Assembly (NCBI GenBank): GCA_012516175.1
Contig: JAAYWZ010000044.1
Coordinates: forward strand, 1 to 57,551
Direction of reading: 5' to 3'
From: Bacilli bacterium
Lineage (GTDB): Bacteria; Bacillota_I; Bacilli_A; Haloplasmatales; Haloplasmataceae
DNA length: 57,551 nt
The number at the start of each line of letters is the position of its first letter. Within the stretch, counting starts at the first letter, position 1. Positions 36,245-46,845 of the stretch are shown here, piece by piece. The notes below the pieces were generated by a model. The model was not told the DNA's origin. It searched no databases and saw only the letters and a program-made list of their open reading frames with translations. Made by a program: the position numbers and the translations under genes.

Positions 36245-39124
36245 ATGAAAAAAAGTATTATTGCCTTAACACTAATCTTTGTATACATGTTTATAGCTTA
36301 TGGCACAATCAAACCTAATATCACAGTAGTTGCTGAAGAGGATACAAGTGGTGAGTATGCACCTTTAAATAGTTCTTTACAAGAATACATCAGTTATGAA
36401 GAATATCTAGAAACTCATAAGGATTACAACCTAGTTGATGCGCAAATACCTATTGATATATTTAGTTATGAAACCTTCAATCAACAAGTCGAGAATGAAA
36501 CCGATGGAATTGTGACTAGTGAACGTGGTAGTGTTACTTGGACATTTACAGTAAACACCAGCGGTTTCTATAATTTGCGTGTTGTTTATTATCCAGTAGA
36601 AGGTAAGAGTTCTAGTATTGAACGGAGACTCTATCTTGATGGTGTTGTGCCTTTTCAAGGTGCTGATCAATTAATTTTCACGCGTGTTTGGGTTGATAGT
36701 GAACAAGGGATCACTATTAATAACAACAATGAAGTTCGTCCTGATCAAGTTGAAGCACCTGAATGGCGGACCGTGTATGCTTCAGATTCGCAAAAATACG
36801 TTGAAGGTCCTTACCGATTTTTCTTAGAAGCAGGTGAACATACCTTAACTTTTGAATCAATTCGTGAACCAATGAAAATTGGTGCTCTCGTATTTGAAAA
36901 GGCGAAAGAAATTAAACCCTATGCGGAAATCATTGCTGAATTAAAAACTCAATATCCCATCTATACAGGAAAAACCATTAAATTACAAGCTGAACGCCTT
37001 GATATGCAAGATAAAGGTAATCAAGTCTTAGCAATAAAGAAATCGTCTCCAACCCTTTACCCCATAAGTGATTATAGCAGTCCCCGTACTGAACCATATC
37101 ATCCATATAATATTGTCTTAAATACGATTGGTGGTTATTCCTGGCGGGTGGTAGGTGATTGGATTGAATGGGACTTTGAGGCGCCAAAAGAAGGTTTATA
37201 CCAAATTTCCTTCCGCTTAAGACAAAACCAAAACCGTGGTGCTTTCTCTGCAAGAGAATTACGTGTTAATGGGGAAATTCCATTTAAAGAAGCTTATTCC
37301 ATCGCTGTAACTTACGATGCTGATTTCAAAATGTATACGCTTGGCGATAAAAGTGGTCCCTACTTACTCTATTTAAAGGAAGGCAAAAACACAATTAGCC
37401 TTGAAGTCACAACGGGACAAATGGGACCAATTATTAAAGAAGTTGAAGATAGCGCTCGTATTCTTAATGACTTATATCGGCAAATAGTGCAATTAACAGG
37501 TATTAATCCTGATAAATATATCGATTATGAATTAAGAAAGAAATTACCACATATGGAAACTACCTTCAAAGATGAAGGTGACCGTTTAACTCGTATTGTT
37601 GAACAAATCAAAGCTATTGCGAAGGAAAAAAGCGAAAAAACCGCTATTATTGAAAAAATGGCTGTACAATTAAAAGATTTGGCAAAAAATCCTGAAGGTA
37701 TTGTCAATCGGGTTAATGTATTCAAGAGTAATATCTCAGCCTTGAGCACTTGGATTCTATCAGCCAATGAACAACCATTAGAAATCGATTACATCTTAGT
37801 TGGTAGTCCTGGAATGCGTCTACCTAATCCAAAGACCAATATTTTCGAAAAGATTTACTTTGGTATCTTACGCTTTATTGCGACTTTCCTCGTTGATAAC
37901 ACCAATCTCTCATCCGATGGTTCTGGTGATGAGACTGTCGAAGTCTGGATTCAAAGTGGTCGCGATCAAGCGATGATTATCCGTAGCTTAATCGATAATA
38001 CCTTTACACCCCAACATAAAATCAATATTGATTTGAAACTTATTCCTGATGGGGTAGTCTTACCAGCAACATTAGCTGGAGAAGGACCTGATGTTGTATT
38101 AGCGGTAAATGGCAATATGACAGTTAACTTCGCGATGCGAAATGCGGCTCAGGACTTAACTATTTTCCCAGATTTTGAAGATGTGGCGAAAGACTTCCAT
38201 CCTAGTGCCTTTGTGCCTTTAACATATCAAGGTGGAATATATGGTCTACCAGAAACGCAAAGTTTCTTAATGCTCTTCTATCGTAAAGATATCCTAAGTC
38301 AAATGGGATTAGAAGTACCACGTACATGGGAAGACGTGGAAAAGATGATTCCCGTCATGCAAATTAATAATTATGAGTTCTACTTACCAGCTTCAGTAAG
38401 TATGTATGCGACATTACTTTATCAAATGGGTGGAACGCTCTATTTAGGTGAAGGCAATGACTTAGGTATTGAAAGCGGACTCGCTAGTGAAGAAGCAATG
38501 CAAGCATTTAAGACGTGGACGGACTTCTACACTAGTTATAAATTCCCAATCTCGGCAGATTTCGCGAACCGTTTCCGTACTGGTGAAATGCCAATTGGGA
38601 TTGCGGATTATACCTTATATAATACCTTATCAGTATTCGCACCAGAAATTCGTGGTTTATGGGGCTTTGCACCACTACCAGGAATAGAACGTGATGGGGT
38701 ACTCCATAATGAGTCAGTTTCAGGTGTGGGTAATACTTTAATGCTTAAAGCAGCTAAAAATAAAGAAGCTGCTTGGGAATTCATGAAATGGTGGGCAAGT
38801 TCACCAACACAAGTTGCTTATGGACGTGCTCTTGAAGGAATCCTCGGTGCTGCCGCACGATATCCCGCAGCTAACCTTGATGCCTTAAGCAAACTACCTT
38901 GGCCAAGTGAACATTATGATGCTTTAATCAACCAATTCAATAATGTTGTATGTTTACCTGAAGTACCAGGTGGTTACTTAACAGGTCGGGAAATCAATTA
39001 CGCTTTACTAGCGGTAGTAAATGATGGAATTAATCCAAGAGAAGCATTATATGAACATAAAAAGATTATTGACGTTGAACTGACAATTAAACGTAAAGAG
39101 TTCAACCTGTCAACGAAAGAATAG
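36245..39124 (+). CDS. Extracellular solute-binding protein with N-terminal CBM-like domains
   Basis: 959 aa. A hydrophobic signal or anchor segment (5-25) without lipobox Cys is followed by two beta-rich domains (about 45-215 and 240-395) that look like carbohydrate-binding modules (VTWTFTVNTSGFYNLRVVYYP; WIEWDFEAPKEGLYQISFRLR). A helical stretch of charged residues (about 420-500) follows, then a family 1 solute-binding domain (about 555-950) with VEVWIQSGRDQ, LAGEGPDVVLAVNG, GIYGLPETQSFLMLFYRKD and AAWEFMKWW. It is much longer than ordinary sugar-binding proteins (about 420 aa). ATG 36245 follows AAAAGGAGG; the TTG at 36227 does not have a site. It presumably delivers oligosaccharides to the two permeases next to it. 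Confidence 0.82.
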   Translation: MKKSIIALTLIFVYMFIAYGTIKPNITVVAEEDTSGEYAPLNSSLQEYISYEEYLETHKDYNLVDAQIPIDIFSYETFNQQVENETDGIVTSERGSVTWTFTVNTSGFYNLRVVYYPVEGKSSSIERRLYLDGVVPFQGADQLIFTRVWVDSEQGITINNNNEVRPDQVEAPEWRTVYASDSQKYVEGPYRFFLEAGEHTLTFESIREPMKIGALVFEKAKEIKPYAEIIAELKTQYPIYTGKTIKLQAERLDMQDKGNQVLAIKKSSPTLYPISDYSSPRTEPYHPYNIVLNTIGGYSWRVVGDWIEWDFEAPKEGLYQISFRLRQNQNRGAFSARELRVNGEIPFKEAYSIAVTYDADFKMYTLGDKSGPYLLYLKEGKNTISLEVTTGQMGPIIKEVEDSARILNDLYRQIVQLTGINPDKYIDYELRKKLPHMETTFKDEGDRLTRIVEQIKAIAKEKSEKTAIIEKMAVQLKDLAKNPEGIVNRVNVFKSNISALSTWILSANEQPLEIDYILVGSPGMRLPNPKTNIFEKIYFGILRFIATFLVDNTNLSSDGSGDETVEVWIQSGRDQAMIIRSLIDNTFTPQHKINIDLKLIPDGVVLPATLAGEGPDVVLAVNGNMTVNFAMRNAAQDLTIFPDFEDVAKDFHPSAFVPLTYQGGIYGLPETQSFLMLFYRKDILSQMGLEVPRTWEDVEKMIPVMQINNYEFYLPASVSMYATLLYQMGGTLYLGEGNDLGIESGLASEEAMQAFKTWTDFYTSYKFPISADFANRFRTGEMPIGIADYTLYNTLSVFAPEIRGLWGFAPLPGIERDGVLHNESVSGVGNTLMLKAAKNKEAAWEFMKWWASSPTQVAYGRALEGILGAAARYPAANLDALSKLPWPSEHYDALINQFNNVVCLPEVPGGYLTGREINYALLAVVNDGINPREALYEHKKIIDVELTIKRKEFNLSTKE

Positions 39125-39136
39125 GGGGCTTTAACC

Positions 39137-40114
39137 ATGGCAGTTAATGAATCAGTAGTGATGAAGAAAACCCCTGTCAGAGATTTTTTTAAAAAGTTTT
39201 GGGAAAAACGCAAGAAAAAGACAAAACATACCTGGCAGTTAATGAAAAAGAATAAAGAAAAGTATGTAATGGTTGCACCATTCATGATTCTCTTTAGTGT
39301 ATTTACGGTGCTACCAGTCCTAATTTCCATCTTCTTTAGTTTCACTAACTTCAATATGTTGGAATTTCCTGATTTTATCGGGTTTGAAAACTATAAGCGT
39401 CTATTTCTAGCTGATGATATTTTCCTCATCGCGATTAAAAACACCTTGATTTTAGCGATTATTACCGGACCTCTAAGTTACCTAATGTGTTTCGGCTTTG
39501 CATGGCTGATTAATGAATTAAAAAGACCACTCCGGGTCTTCTTGACAGTAGTTTTCTATGCTCCATCAATCTCCGGTAATGCTTATCTAATCTGGAAACT
39601 AATCTTCTCAAGTGATATGTATGGATACGCGAACTCTTGGCTCATGGATTTAGGTTTCATTAATGAACCTATCCTTTGGCTCCAGGATACCTCATATATC
39701 ATGCCCATCTTAATCATTGTGCAATTATGGTTAAGTTTGGGGGTAAGTTTCCTCTCCTTCATCGCAGGTTTACAAACAGTAGACAAAACACTTTATGAAG
39801 CTGGTGCTATCGATGGTATTCGGAATCGCTGGCAAGAATTATGGTTCATTACATTACCTTCAATGAAACCACAATTACTGTTTGGTGCCGTAATGCAAAT
39901 AACAACTTCTTTATCGATATCATCAATATCAATTGAATTAGCCGGTTTCCCATCAGTTGAGTATGCGGGACACACGATTGTGACACACCTTTACGACTTT
40001 GGTAGTGTGCGTTATGAAATGGGTTATGCGTCGGCAATTGCCTCACTACTATTCTTCGTAATGATCTTTACTAACTTAATCGTTCAAAAATTGTTGAGAA
40101 AGGTGGGAAGATAA
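39137..40114 (+). CDS. Sugar ABC transporter permease (MalF/UgpA type)
   Basis: 325 aa, six predicted membrane segments after a basic cytoplasmic N-terminus (about 1-45). The EAA loop that contacts the ATPase is EAGAIDGIRNRWQELWFITLP. CUT1 family inner-membrane subunit. ATG behind AGGGGG, 12 bases after the binding protein. Its stop overlaps the next permease's start by one base (TAATG). No ATPase gene is present in the window, so a shared MsmX-type ATPase encoded elsewhere is likely. Confidence 0.92.
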   Translation: MAVNESVVMKKTPVRDFFKKFWEKRKKKTKHTWQLMKKNKEKYVMVAPFMILFSVFTVLPVLISIFFSFTNFNMLEFPDFIGFENYKRLFLADDIFLIAIKNTLILAIITGPLSYLMCFGFAWLINELKRPLRVFLTVVFYAPSISGNAYLIWKLIFSSDMYGYANSWLMDLGFINEPILWLQDTSYIMPILIIVQLWLSLGVSFLSFIAGLQTVDKTLYEAGAIDGIRNRWQELWFITLPSMKPQLLFGAVMQITTSLSISSISIELAGFPSVEYAGHTIVTHLYDFGSVRYEMGYASAIASLLFFVMIFTNLIVQKLLRKVGR

Positions 40115-41028
40115 TGGATTTTGAATACATGACGTTACGTCAAAAAATACGCCGTATCTTACGCTTTGGTAAGGTCGGATCTTCAGGCAAACGCTTAAAC
40201 CGGAGTGTTTGGGGCGATATCTTCTTATTCTTTTTCTTAGGATTATTCGGTTTATTCAGTGCTTGGCCTCTCATCTTCGTTATCAATAATGCGTTTAAAC
40301 CTTTAAATGAAATCTTTCTATTCCCACCTAAGTTGTTTGTACAAAACCCAACAACTTCTAATTTCCGTGATATGTTCAATTTGATGAGTAACTCATGGAT
40401 ACCTTTCTCACGCTATATCTTCAACACTTTATTCATAACCTTAATTGGTACCTCAGGTAGCGTCTTTATTAGCTCTTTAGCAGCATTCCCGCTTGCGAAG
40501 TTCAACTTCCCAGGGTCCAAGACGATGTCAAAGATGATTGTCTATTCCCTCATGTTTAGCGGTGCTGTTACGGGTATTCCAAACTTTGTTATCATCTCCA
40601 AACTTGGATTATTAGATTCATATTGGGCTGTATTGTTACCAACATTTAGTTCCTCATTAGGGTTATTCTTAATGCGTAACTTCATGACCCAAATCCCTAC
40701 GGATCTAATTGAATCAGCCAAGATGGATGGTGCTAGTGATTTCTATACTTACTTGCATATCATTATGCCCCTTGCCAAACCAGCGTGGTTAACCTTAATT
40801 ATCTTACAATTCCAATCACTCTGGGGAGCAACTGGTGGTAGTTTCATATATAGTGAAAAACTAAAACCCCTAAGTTATGGTCTATCACAAATCGCGAATG
40901 CTGGTGTAGCACGAACAGGTGTCGTAGCTGCAGTATCACTCTTCATGTTAATCGTACCAATCTCAGTTTTCATCATATCGCAAAGTCAAGTTATCGAAAC
41001 TATGGCTTCGAGCGGTATCAAGGATTAA
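40114..41028 (+). CDS. Sugar ABC transporter permease (MalG/UgpE type)
   Basis: 304 aa partner permease with about six membrane segments and the EAA loop ESAKMDGASDFYTYLHIIMP. Translationally coupled to the preceding permease through TAATG; the two would form the channel heterodimer. Its C-terminus (IETMASSGIKD) is the usual MalG-like end. Nothing anomalous. Confidence 0.92.
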   Translation: MDFEYMTLRQKIRRILRFGKVGSSGKRLNRSVWGDIFLFFFLGLFGLFSAWPLIFVINNAFKPLNEIFLFPPKLFVQNPTTSNFRDMFNLMSNSWIPFSRYIFNTLFITLIGTSGSVFISSLAAFPLAKFNFPGSKTMSKMIVYSLMFSGAVTGIPNFVIISKLGLLDSYWAVLLPTFSSSLGLFLMRNFMTQIPTDLIESAKMDGASDFYTYLHIIMPLAKPAWLTLIILQFQSLWGATGGSFIYSEKLKPLSYGLSQIANAGVARTGVVAAVSLFMLIVPISVFIISQSQVIETMASSGIKD

Positions 41029-41040
41029 GGAGAATGCAGC

Positions 41041-42582
41041 ATGAAAAAAGTATTAGTTTTCGTACTATTTACAGTATTTAGTTTAGTTGCCTTTGTGAGT
41101 AAGCCAGCATACGCAAAGGATGAACTTAAAAATAGTTATATCTATAACTTTTGGGGTGAAGCGGTACCATCAGCACCTGGTTATGAATTAGAAAGAGTTA
41201 TCAATGTTAAAGAATATAAAGGTTTATATAATGCCTTTTCAAGTTTACAAGATATCTTTGTTTCCGATGATCGAATCTATTTAGTTGATAAATCGATTAC
41301 ACCTGATGTTCCAAGTCAAATTATCATCCTCGATCATGATTTTAACTTCATTGAGCGCTTCTATTTATTAAAAGATCAAGATGGAAAGATTTTCTCTTAC
41401 TATGACCAAGCCACAGGGCAAATGGTACAAGATCGCATTATCGGACCTGAAGGCATCTTCGTGACGAAGGATGGCGATCTTTACGTAGCTGATACAGCTT
41501 ATCGTGATAAAAGTGATGATTCTAATGCGATACCTGGAGCACGTATCATTCACTTTTCCATTGCTTACGATCGACGTGGTAATCCCTTCTACTATGTAAA
41601 AAGGATTATTCGGCAACCAGAAAATATGATTGGTAAAACCGAATTCTTACCATCAAAACTTGTTGTCGATAAAGCTGACCGGATTTACGCTGTCGTTCGT
41701 GGTGGTAATGAAGGGATAATCGAATTAAATGCTGATGGTTCATTCAGCCGTTATTTTGGGGTCAACAAGATGCGTGTAAATTTAGTCGATTACTTCTGGA
41801 AAAGGTTCGCGTCAGATGTTCAAAAAGAAAAAATGACGAAAGTATATGCTCCGCCATTTAATAATCTTGATATGGACGCTGATGGATTCATTTATGCTAC
41901 TTCAAGTGATCAAAACACGATAGATTTCATCAAACGAATTAACCCTAGTGGCGAAGACGTACTAGTTCGACGTGGTTATTTTAGCCCAAGTGGAGACTTA
42001 CAGGGTTCAACAACTACAGTCTTCGTTTCTGTATCAGTAAATGATTATGGTATGTATGCTTTACTCGATGAAACAACTGGTCATGTATTTATCTATAACT
42101 TTGATGGTGAATTACTAACGATTATTGGTGAAAAAGGTAGTACTAAGGGTAGTTCAATTCAACCAGTTGATGTCGCATGGTTAGGTGATAAGATTCTTGT
42201 TGCTGATGCGAAGAACGGACGTATAAGTGTCTATCGTCCAACAGAATTTGGGAAGTTAGTATTAGATGCGACAAAAGCATACTATCAAGGTGAATGGGAT
42301 TTGGCTGGTAATCTCTGGCTTGAAGTCATTAACCATAATGCTAACTATGATATTGCTTATGTTGGTTATGGCAAAATGCTTTATATGAATGAACAATACA
42401 AAGAAGCTAAGGATTACTTCAAATTAGGTAATAATAGAACTTATTATTCTATGGCTTTTAAGAAATATCGTAACGATATCTTACGGGATAATTTCTGGCT
42501 CTTTATAACCCCCATCGTCCTTGCAGCTGTTTGGGTAGTATATACAGAGTATAAATATAATCGTAAAGGGGGTAGCAACTAA
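41041..42582 (+). CDS. Secreted NHL/beta-propeller protein with C-terminal membrane anchor
   Basis: 513 aa. Cleavable signal peptide ending near AYA (about 25), then repeated six-bladed NHL-like segments (VSDDRIYLVDKS, KDGDLYVADTAY, DKADRIYAVVRGG, DADGFIYATSSDQ, LGDKILVADAKNGRISVYRP), a short TPR-like stretch (about 420-480) and a C-terminal membrane helix (FWLFITPIVLAAVWVV) with a basic tail. The propeller would therefore be outside the cell, anchored at its C-terminus. The sugar-metabolism link comes only from the operon. Function unknown; overlaps the YIP1 gene by one base. Confidence 0.8.
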   Translation: MKKVLVFVLFTVFSLVAFVSKPAYAKDELKNSYIYNFWGEAVPSAPGYELERVINVKEYKGLYNAFSSLQDIFVSDDRIYLVDKSITPDVPSQIIILDHDFNFIERFYLLKDQDGKIFSYYDQATGQMVQDRIIGPEGIFVTKDGDLYVADTAYRDKSDDSNAIPGARIIHFSIAYDRRGNPFYYVKRIIRQPENMIGKTEFLPSKLVVDKADRIYAVVRGGNEGIIELNADGSFSRYFGVNKMRVNLVDYFWKRFASDVQKEKMTKVYAPPFNNLDMDADGFIYATSSDQNTIDFIKRINPSGEDVLVRRGYFSPSGDLQGSTTTVFVSVSVNDYGMYALLDETTGHVFIYNFDGELLTIIGEKGSTKGSSIQPVDVAWLGDKILVADAKNGRISVYRPTEFGKLVLDATKAYYQGEWDLAGNLWLEVINHNANYDIAYVGYGKMLYMNEQYKEAKDYFKLGNNRTYYSMAFKKYRNDILRDNFWLFITPIVLAAVWVVYTEYKYNRKGGSN

Positions 42583-43220
42583 TGAAACAATTTCTTGAAT
42601 TACTGAAGTTTGCCCGCTATACGATGTTTCATCCCTTCGATGGATTCTATGAAATCAAGTATCGTGATCGCGGAAATGCATTAATCGCAACCATCTTTAT
42701 TGTGATTAATGCGATTCTCGCAGTTGTTTCAGCCCAATTTAATGGTTTCTTAATTAACTTTACTAATCCAGCGCGCATGAATAGTTTTAGCATCATTCTA
42801 TTCAATATCACGCCACTTTTAATCTTCGTTGTTGCTAACTATTCAACGACCACTTTATTTGATGGAAAAGGACTTTTTAGAGAAATCTATACTGTTGTTG
42901 GTTATTCATTACTACCTTTCATCATAATTAAACTATTCTTAGTCTTCTTAAGTAATGTCTTAACCTATGATGAGTTAGCATTATACACACTCTTCATGCA
43001 AATCGGTAGAGTATGGTTCTATTTCCTTGTCTTCTGTGGTTTAGTCGTCGTCCATGAATATGGGTTCTTCAAAACTATCATAACCTTACTCGCGACAGCA
43101 TTGGCTATTGCGATTATCACCTTCCTTGGTTTATTATTCTTTGCCTTATTCCAACAATTACTAGCGTTTATCTCAATTTTCATTGAGGAATTGTCGCTCA
43201 GATTGGAGGTATGGTTATGA
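42582..43220 (+). CDS. YIP1-family membrane protein
   Basis: 212 aa with five hydrophobic segments. The N-terminal MFHPFDGFYEIKYRDRGN and the later GYSLLPFIIIK are typical of bacterial Yip1-family proteins. It is sandwiched with one-base and four-base overlaps between the NHL and DUF5696 genes, which implies co-translation and probably a common membrane complex. Function unknown. Confidence 0.8.
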   Translation: MKQFLELLKFARYTMFHPFDGFYEIKYRDRGNALIATIFIVINAILAVVSAQFNGFLINFTNPARMNSFSIILFNITPLLIFVVANYSTTTLFDGKGLFREIYTVVGYSLLPFIIIKLFLVFLSNVLTYDELALYTLFMQIGRVWFYFLVFCGLVVVHEYGFFKTIITLLATALAIAIITFLGLLFFALFQQLLAFISIFIEELSLRLEVWL

Positions 43221-45943
43221 TAAACGTTAAAGAAACATTAGCAAAAACTAAACTAGCACTAAATAAAGGTATGAAATGGGTATTAAAACATAAACGCTTA
43301 GCCTTATTATTCATGGTCGTTGTAATCATTGCTATTTATGGTTTAAATGCCTTATTCTCCTTTAAATTAAAAGCAGATGCCTCATATCAAAAACCAGGTA
43401 GTCAGAAACTAGCCGATGCCATCGAAGTTATTGAGAATAATATCGTTGGTAACTATGAAGAAGTACTTGTATTTGAAAATGAGACCAAAGCAATGTATGT
43501 TGAAAAATCAACTACTAATGTGCGAATTCTCGATAAAGAAACAGGTGTTTCCTGGAACACATTGGCACTAGATACAATTAATTACAAAAACCTTAAGCCA
43601 CAACCTGGTTCAGATAAAGTCAATATAAGTGAAAGTATGCAAAAATATGTTAACCCCTTCAGCATTAATATCATCGCTAAAGATAACTCCCAAACCCGTC
43701 AAGAAGCTTACAAAAATAGTATTCAAGACAGAGACTTTACGATTGAAAAGATTGCTAATGGGGTAAGGTTAACCTATAACCTTCGTGATAAAACTTTACA
43801 AACATTTGAAATCTTCCCTAAGAAGATTACAGTTGAAAGTTTTGAAAAGAACATTAAGAGTAAACTTGATGCAGCATTTGAGAATGGCGATGTTACGGAA
43901 TTCTACTATAAAGAATTCTTAGAAAACTGGCCGTACTACTATGACATGATGACCGATGATAAAGGTCGGAAAATCTATGTATATAAGTTAGTATCCTTAC
44001 CAACTGTTGATAAGTTAAATGTTTTCAGACATGTCTTTGACAAGATTGGTTATACGCAAGATCAACTAATTGAAGATAACCTTGAAAACGGTGAATTAAC
44101 ATATATCTCAAAGAAAGCTAACTTTAAAGTAATTATGGAACTGACTCTAGATGGTGATGACTTCTTAATTAGGATTCCTACGGAATATCTAAAGAGTGAT
44201 AGTGCTACTTATGATATCACCGCCATATCCATCTTCCCATACTTTGGACAAAGTACGGCAAATAAATATAACAAAGATAATCCCGGTTATATGTTTATTC
44301 CCGATGGAGCAGGTGCTTTAGTAAAACTAAACAGTCAAGAAGTCAATTACTCGACATATACAAAGGCTATTTATAACAATGGTATCTACAAAACATATTA
44401 CCAAAAACCCACACCTCAAGAAGACATCAATATGCCTGTATATGGTTACTACGGAAATTACAATACATACATGCAAGGTTACTTTGCGATAATTGAAGAT
44501 GGTGCTGAAACAGCATACATAAATGTTCAACCGACTACAGTATCTGAGACAGCAAGCATGAATGCCTTATATCCACAGTTTGACTTAATGCAATTAGCTA
44601 GTGTAAAACTCTTCGGATACTATTCAACAAATACTACATCATATCTATCTCGCACACCAAGATTTAATCAAGAAGTTAATGTGCGTTATAAGCTCATAGT
44701 TGATGAAAAAATCGATTATTACGATTTTGTGGAAATTTATCGAGATTATCTAATAGATAAACTAAATCTTGTAGCTTCCTATGATGAATTCAAACCTAAG
44801 GTATTTCTTGATTTAGTAGGTAGCGTAAATATCCAGCATCATTTTCTTGGTGTACCATATGATACCCATATCTCCATGACAACATACAAAGAAGCCCAAA
44901 AGATTCTCGAACAACTTGATGGCAATCTTGTTGTAAGTTACCTTGGAGCCATAAATAAAGGGATTAATCAATCACTATTAACAGAGATTGAATTTGCCAA
45001 AGAAAATGGTACTTATGGAGAATATAAAAATTTAGAACAGTATCTAACTAATCGCGACAGTGAATTGTTTGTAAAATTACGCTTCTTAAATGTCGCCCAC
45101 AATAAAACTAATGGTTTTAACATGAAGAAGAATGCGGTGTATGGATTTGATAGTCAACCAATCACTAAATACACCTTTAATGTCGCAACTGGTCGTTTCA
45201 ATTTCTTATCGACAGCCAATAATCAATTAAGTCCAATCTTCTTAACAGATGTAGTGAACCATTTTATCAAGAACAATAACTATTTTGACAATATTTCTTT
45301 AAGTGATTTAGGTAGTACATACCTAGTTGACTACAACAAGAATAATCATATCTCACCATATGAAGGAAAGTACTACGAAGAAAAGAACTTAACCACTTTA
45401 AGTCAATATAACTTGATGTTAAATGATCCTTACATCAACAACATTCAATATGCACGATATGTGGAAAACATTAGTAGAGAAAGTACGAATTACTATCTAT
45501 TAACTGTTAATGTACCATTCAAACAATTGGTGATGAATGGCTTTGTAGAATATATATCCTTAAATGCAAATCTAAATACAGAAAAACCAATGGAATATTT
45601 CCTACTACAAGCTATTGAACTTGGACAACATCCGAAATTTACCCTAAGTTATAAGAATCCAAGTTTATTAAAAGATTCAGAGTTTAATTACTTCTATTCA
45701 GTTTATTACAAGAACTGGATTGATGATATTAATGAGATGGCTAATGCCTATGAAGCAGCATTCGAACAAATTGGCACTAACCAAATCATTAACCATGAAA
45801 TATTAGCCAATAATGTTTATAAAACAACTTATAGTACTGGTGTAAGTGTCATCGTAAACTATAACAACATTTCTATGGTTGTTGGCGAGCAAACGCTTGA
45901 ACCACTTAGTTATCTAATTATTGCCGAGGAGGTGGGAGAATGA
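43217..45943 (+). CDS. DUF5696-like membrane-anchored extracellular protein
   Basis: 908 aa. A basic N-terminus and one membrane helix (about 28-50, ALLFMVVVIIAIYGLNALFSF) precede a large extracellular part. Seen: YVEKSTTNVRILDKETGVSWNT, SIFPYFGQS, GYMFIPDGAGALVKLN and a barrel-like C-terminal half with KVFLDLVGSV and VVSYLGAI. This fits the DUF5696 family as I recall it; its activity is not known to me. ATG 43217 (GGAGG seven bases upstream) rather than 43211; it overlaps the YIP1 stop as ATGA and its own stop overlaps the next permease as ATGA. Confidence 0.72.
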   Translation: MINVKETLAKTKLALNKGMKWVLKHKRLALLFMVVVIIAIYGLNALFSFKLKADASYQKPGSQKLADAIEVIENNIVGNYEEVLVFENETKAMYVEKSTTNVRILDKETGVSWNTLALDTINYKNLKPQPGSDKVNISESMQKYVNPFSINIIAKDNSQTRQEAYKNSIQDRDFTIEKIANGVRLTYNLRDKTLQTFEIFPKKITVESFEKNIKSKLDAAFENGDVTEFYYKEFLENWPYYYDMMTDDKGRKIYVYKLVSLPTVDKLNVFRHVFDKIGYTQDQLIEDNLENGELTYISKKANFKVIMELTLDGDDFLIRIPTEYLKSDSATYDITAISIFPYFGQSTANKYNKDNPGYMFIPDGAGALVKLNSQEVNYSTYTKAIYNNGIYKTYYQKPTPQEDINMPVYGYYGNYNTYMQGYFAIIEDGAETAYINVQPTTVSETASMNALYPQFDLMQLASVKLFGYYSTNTTSYLSRTPRFNQEVNVRYKLIVDEKIDYYDFVEIYRDYLIDKLNLVASYDEFKPKVFLDLVGSVNIQHHFLGVPYDTHISMTTYKEAQKILEQLDGNLVVSYLGAINKGINQSLLTEIEFAKENGTYGEYKNLEQYLTNRDSELFVKLRFLNVAHNKTNGFNMKKNAVYGFDSQPITKYTFNVATGRFNFLSTANNQLSPIFLTDVVNHFIKNNNYFDNISLSDLGSTYLVDYNKNNHISPYEGKYYEEKNLTTLSQYNLMLNDPYINNIQYARYVENISRESTNYYLLTVNVPFKQLVMNGFVEYISLNANLNTEKPMEYFLLQAIELGQHPKFTLSYKNPSLLKDSEFNYFYSVYYKNWIDDINEMANAYEAAFEQIGTNQIINHEILANNVYKTTYSTGVSVIVNYNNISMVVGEQTLEPLSYLIIAEEVGE

Positions 45944-46845
45944 AAACCAAAAGACTACATTATCGGACTGTAAGAAGGATTAATGGCTTTCTCTTTGTAC
46001 TACCATGGATAATTGGGTTTCTCCTATTCTTCTTTATCCCAATTGTCACTACAATCGTTTTTAGCTTTAATAATGTTTCTCCAGCTCCTCAAGGTGGTAG
46101 ACAACTTGATTGGGTCGGCTTTAAGAATTACTATGATATGTTTAAAACTGTCCTTTCAAGTAATAATCAACAATATATCAGAATCTTTTATGAAGAATTT
46201 ATCAATATCATTATCAATACGCCACTTATTGTTATCTTCAGTTTATTCGCAGGATTACTTTTAAACATGAACTACAAAGGGCGCAGTGTTGTACGGGTTA
46301 TCTTCTTCTTACCTATCGTCTTAGGGTTAAACGTTGTATTAAACTTAATCAGTGTTTCTACAAGTTCAAGTTATATCGATAGCCAAACGCAAAGTCAAGC
46401 ATTCCTCCAAGCTGATTTATTCGAACGATTATTGTTGAATTCAGGATTACCACTATCAATGGTTGGATTCCTCTCAAGTAGTGTATCCCAAATCTTCATG
46501 ATCATGGCACGTTCAGGTGTGCAAATTCTCATCTTCCTAGCAGGATTACAATCCATCAACAAATCGTTATATGAAGTTGCGGAAATTGAGGGTGCTAACA
46601 AATACGAAGTATTCTGGAAGATTATTCTCCCGATGATGAGCCAGTTAATTCTCTTCGTAACGATTTATACAATCGTCGATATGTTCCTGATTTCGCGGGT
46701 TACCACAGAGATATACTACTACGCCTTCTTAAAAAGCCGTATCGGTCTCAGTGCTGCCATATCGATAGTATATCTATTATTCGTCTCAGGATTAATCGCA
46801 CTAGTATGGTTCATCTTATCGAAGGTGGTGGTGAAATTTGATTAA
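45940..46845 (+). CDS. Second sugar ABC permease (MalF/UgpA type)
   Basis: 301 aa with about six membrane segments and EAA loop EVAEIEGANKYEVFWKIILP. It pairs with the following gene, which overlaps it by eight bases. It differs clearly from the permease at 39137, so it is a second transporter rather than a recent duplicate. It is tied to the DUF5696 gene by an ATGA overlap. Confidence 0.9.
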   Translation: MKTKRLHYRTVRRINGFLFVLPWIIGFLLFFFIPIVTTIVFSFNNVSPAPQGGRQLDWVGFKNYYDMFKTVLSSNNQQYIRIFYEEFINIIINTPLIVIFSLFAGLLLNMNYKGRSVVRVIFFLPIVLGLNVVLNLISVSTSSSYIDSQTQSQAFLQADLFERLLLNSGLPLSMVGFLSSSVSQIFMIMARSGVQILIFLAGLQSINKSLYEVAEIEGANKYEVFWKIILPMMSQLILFVTIYTIVDMFLISRVTTEIYYYAFLKSRIGLSAAISIVYLLFVSGLIALVWFILSKVVVKFD

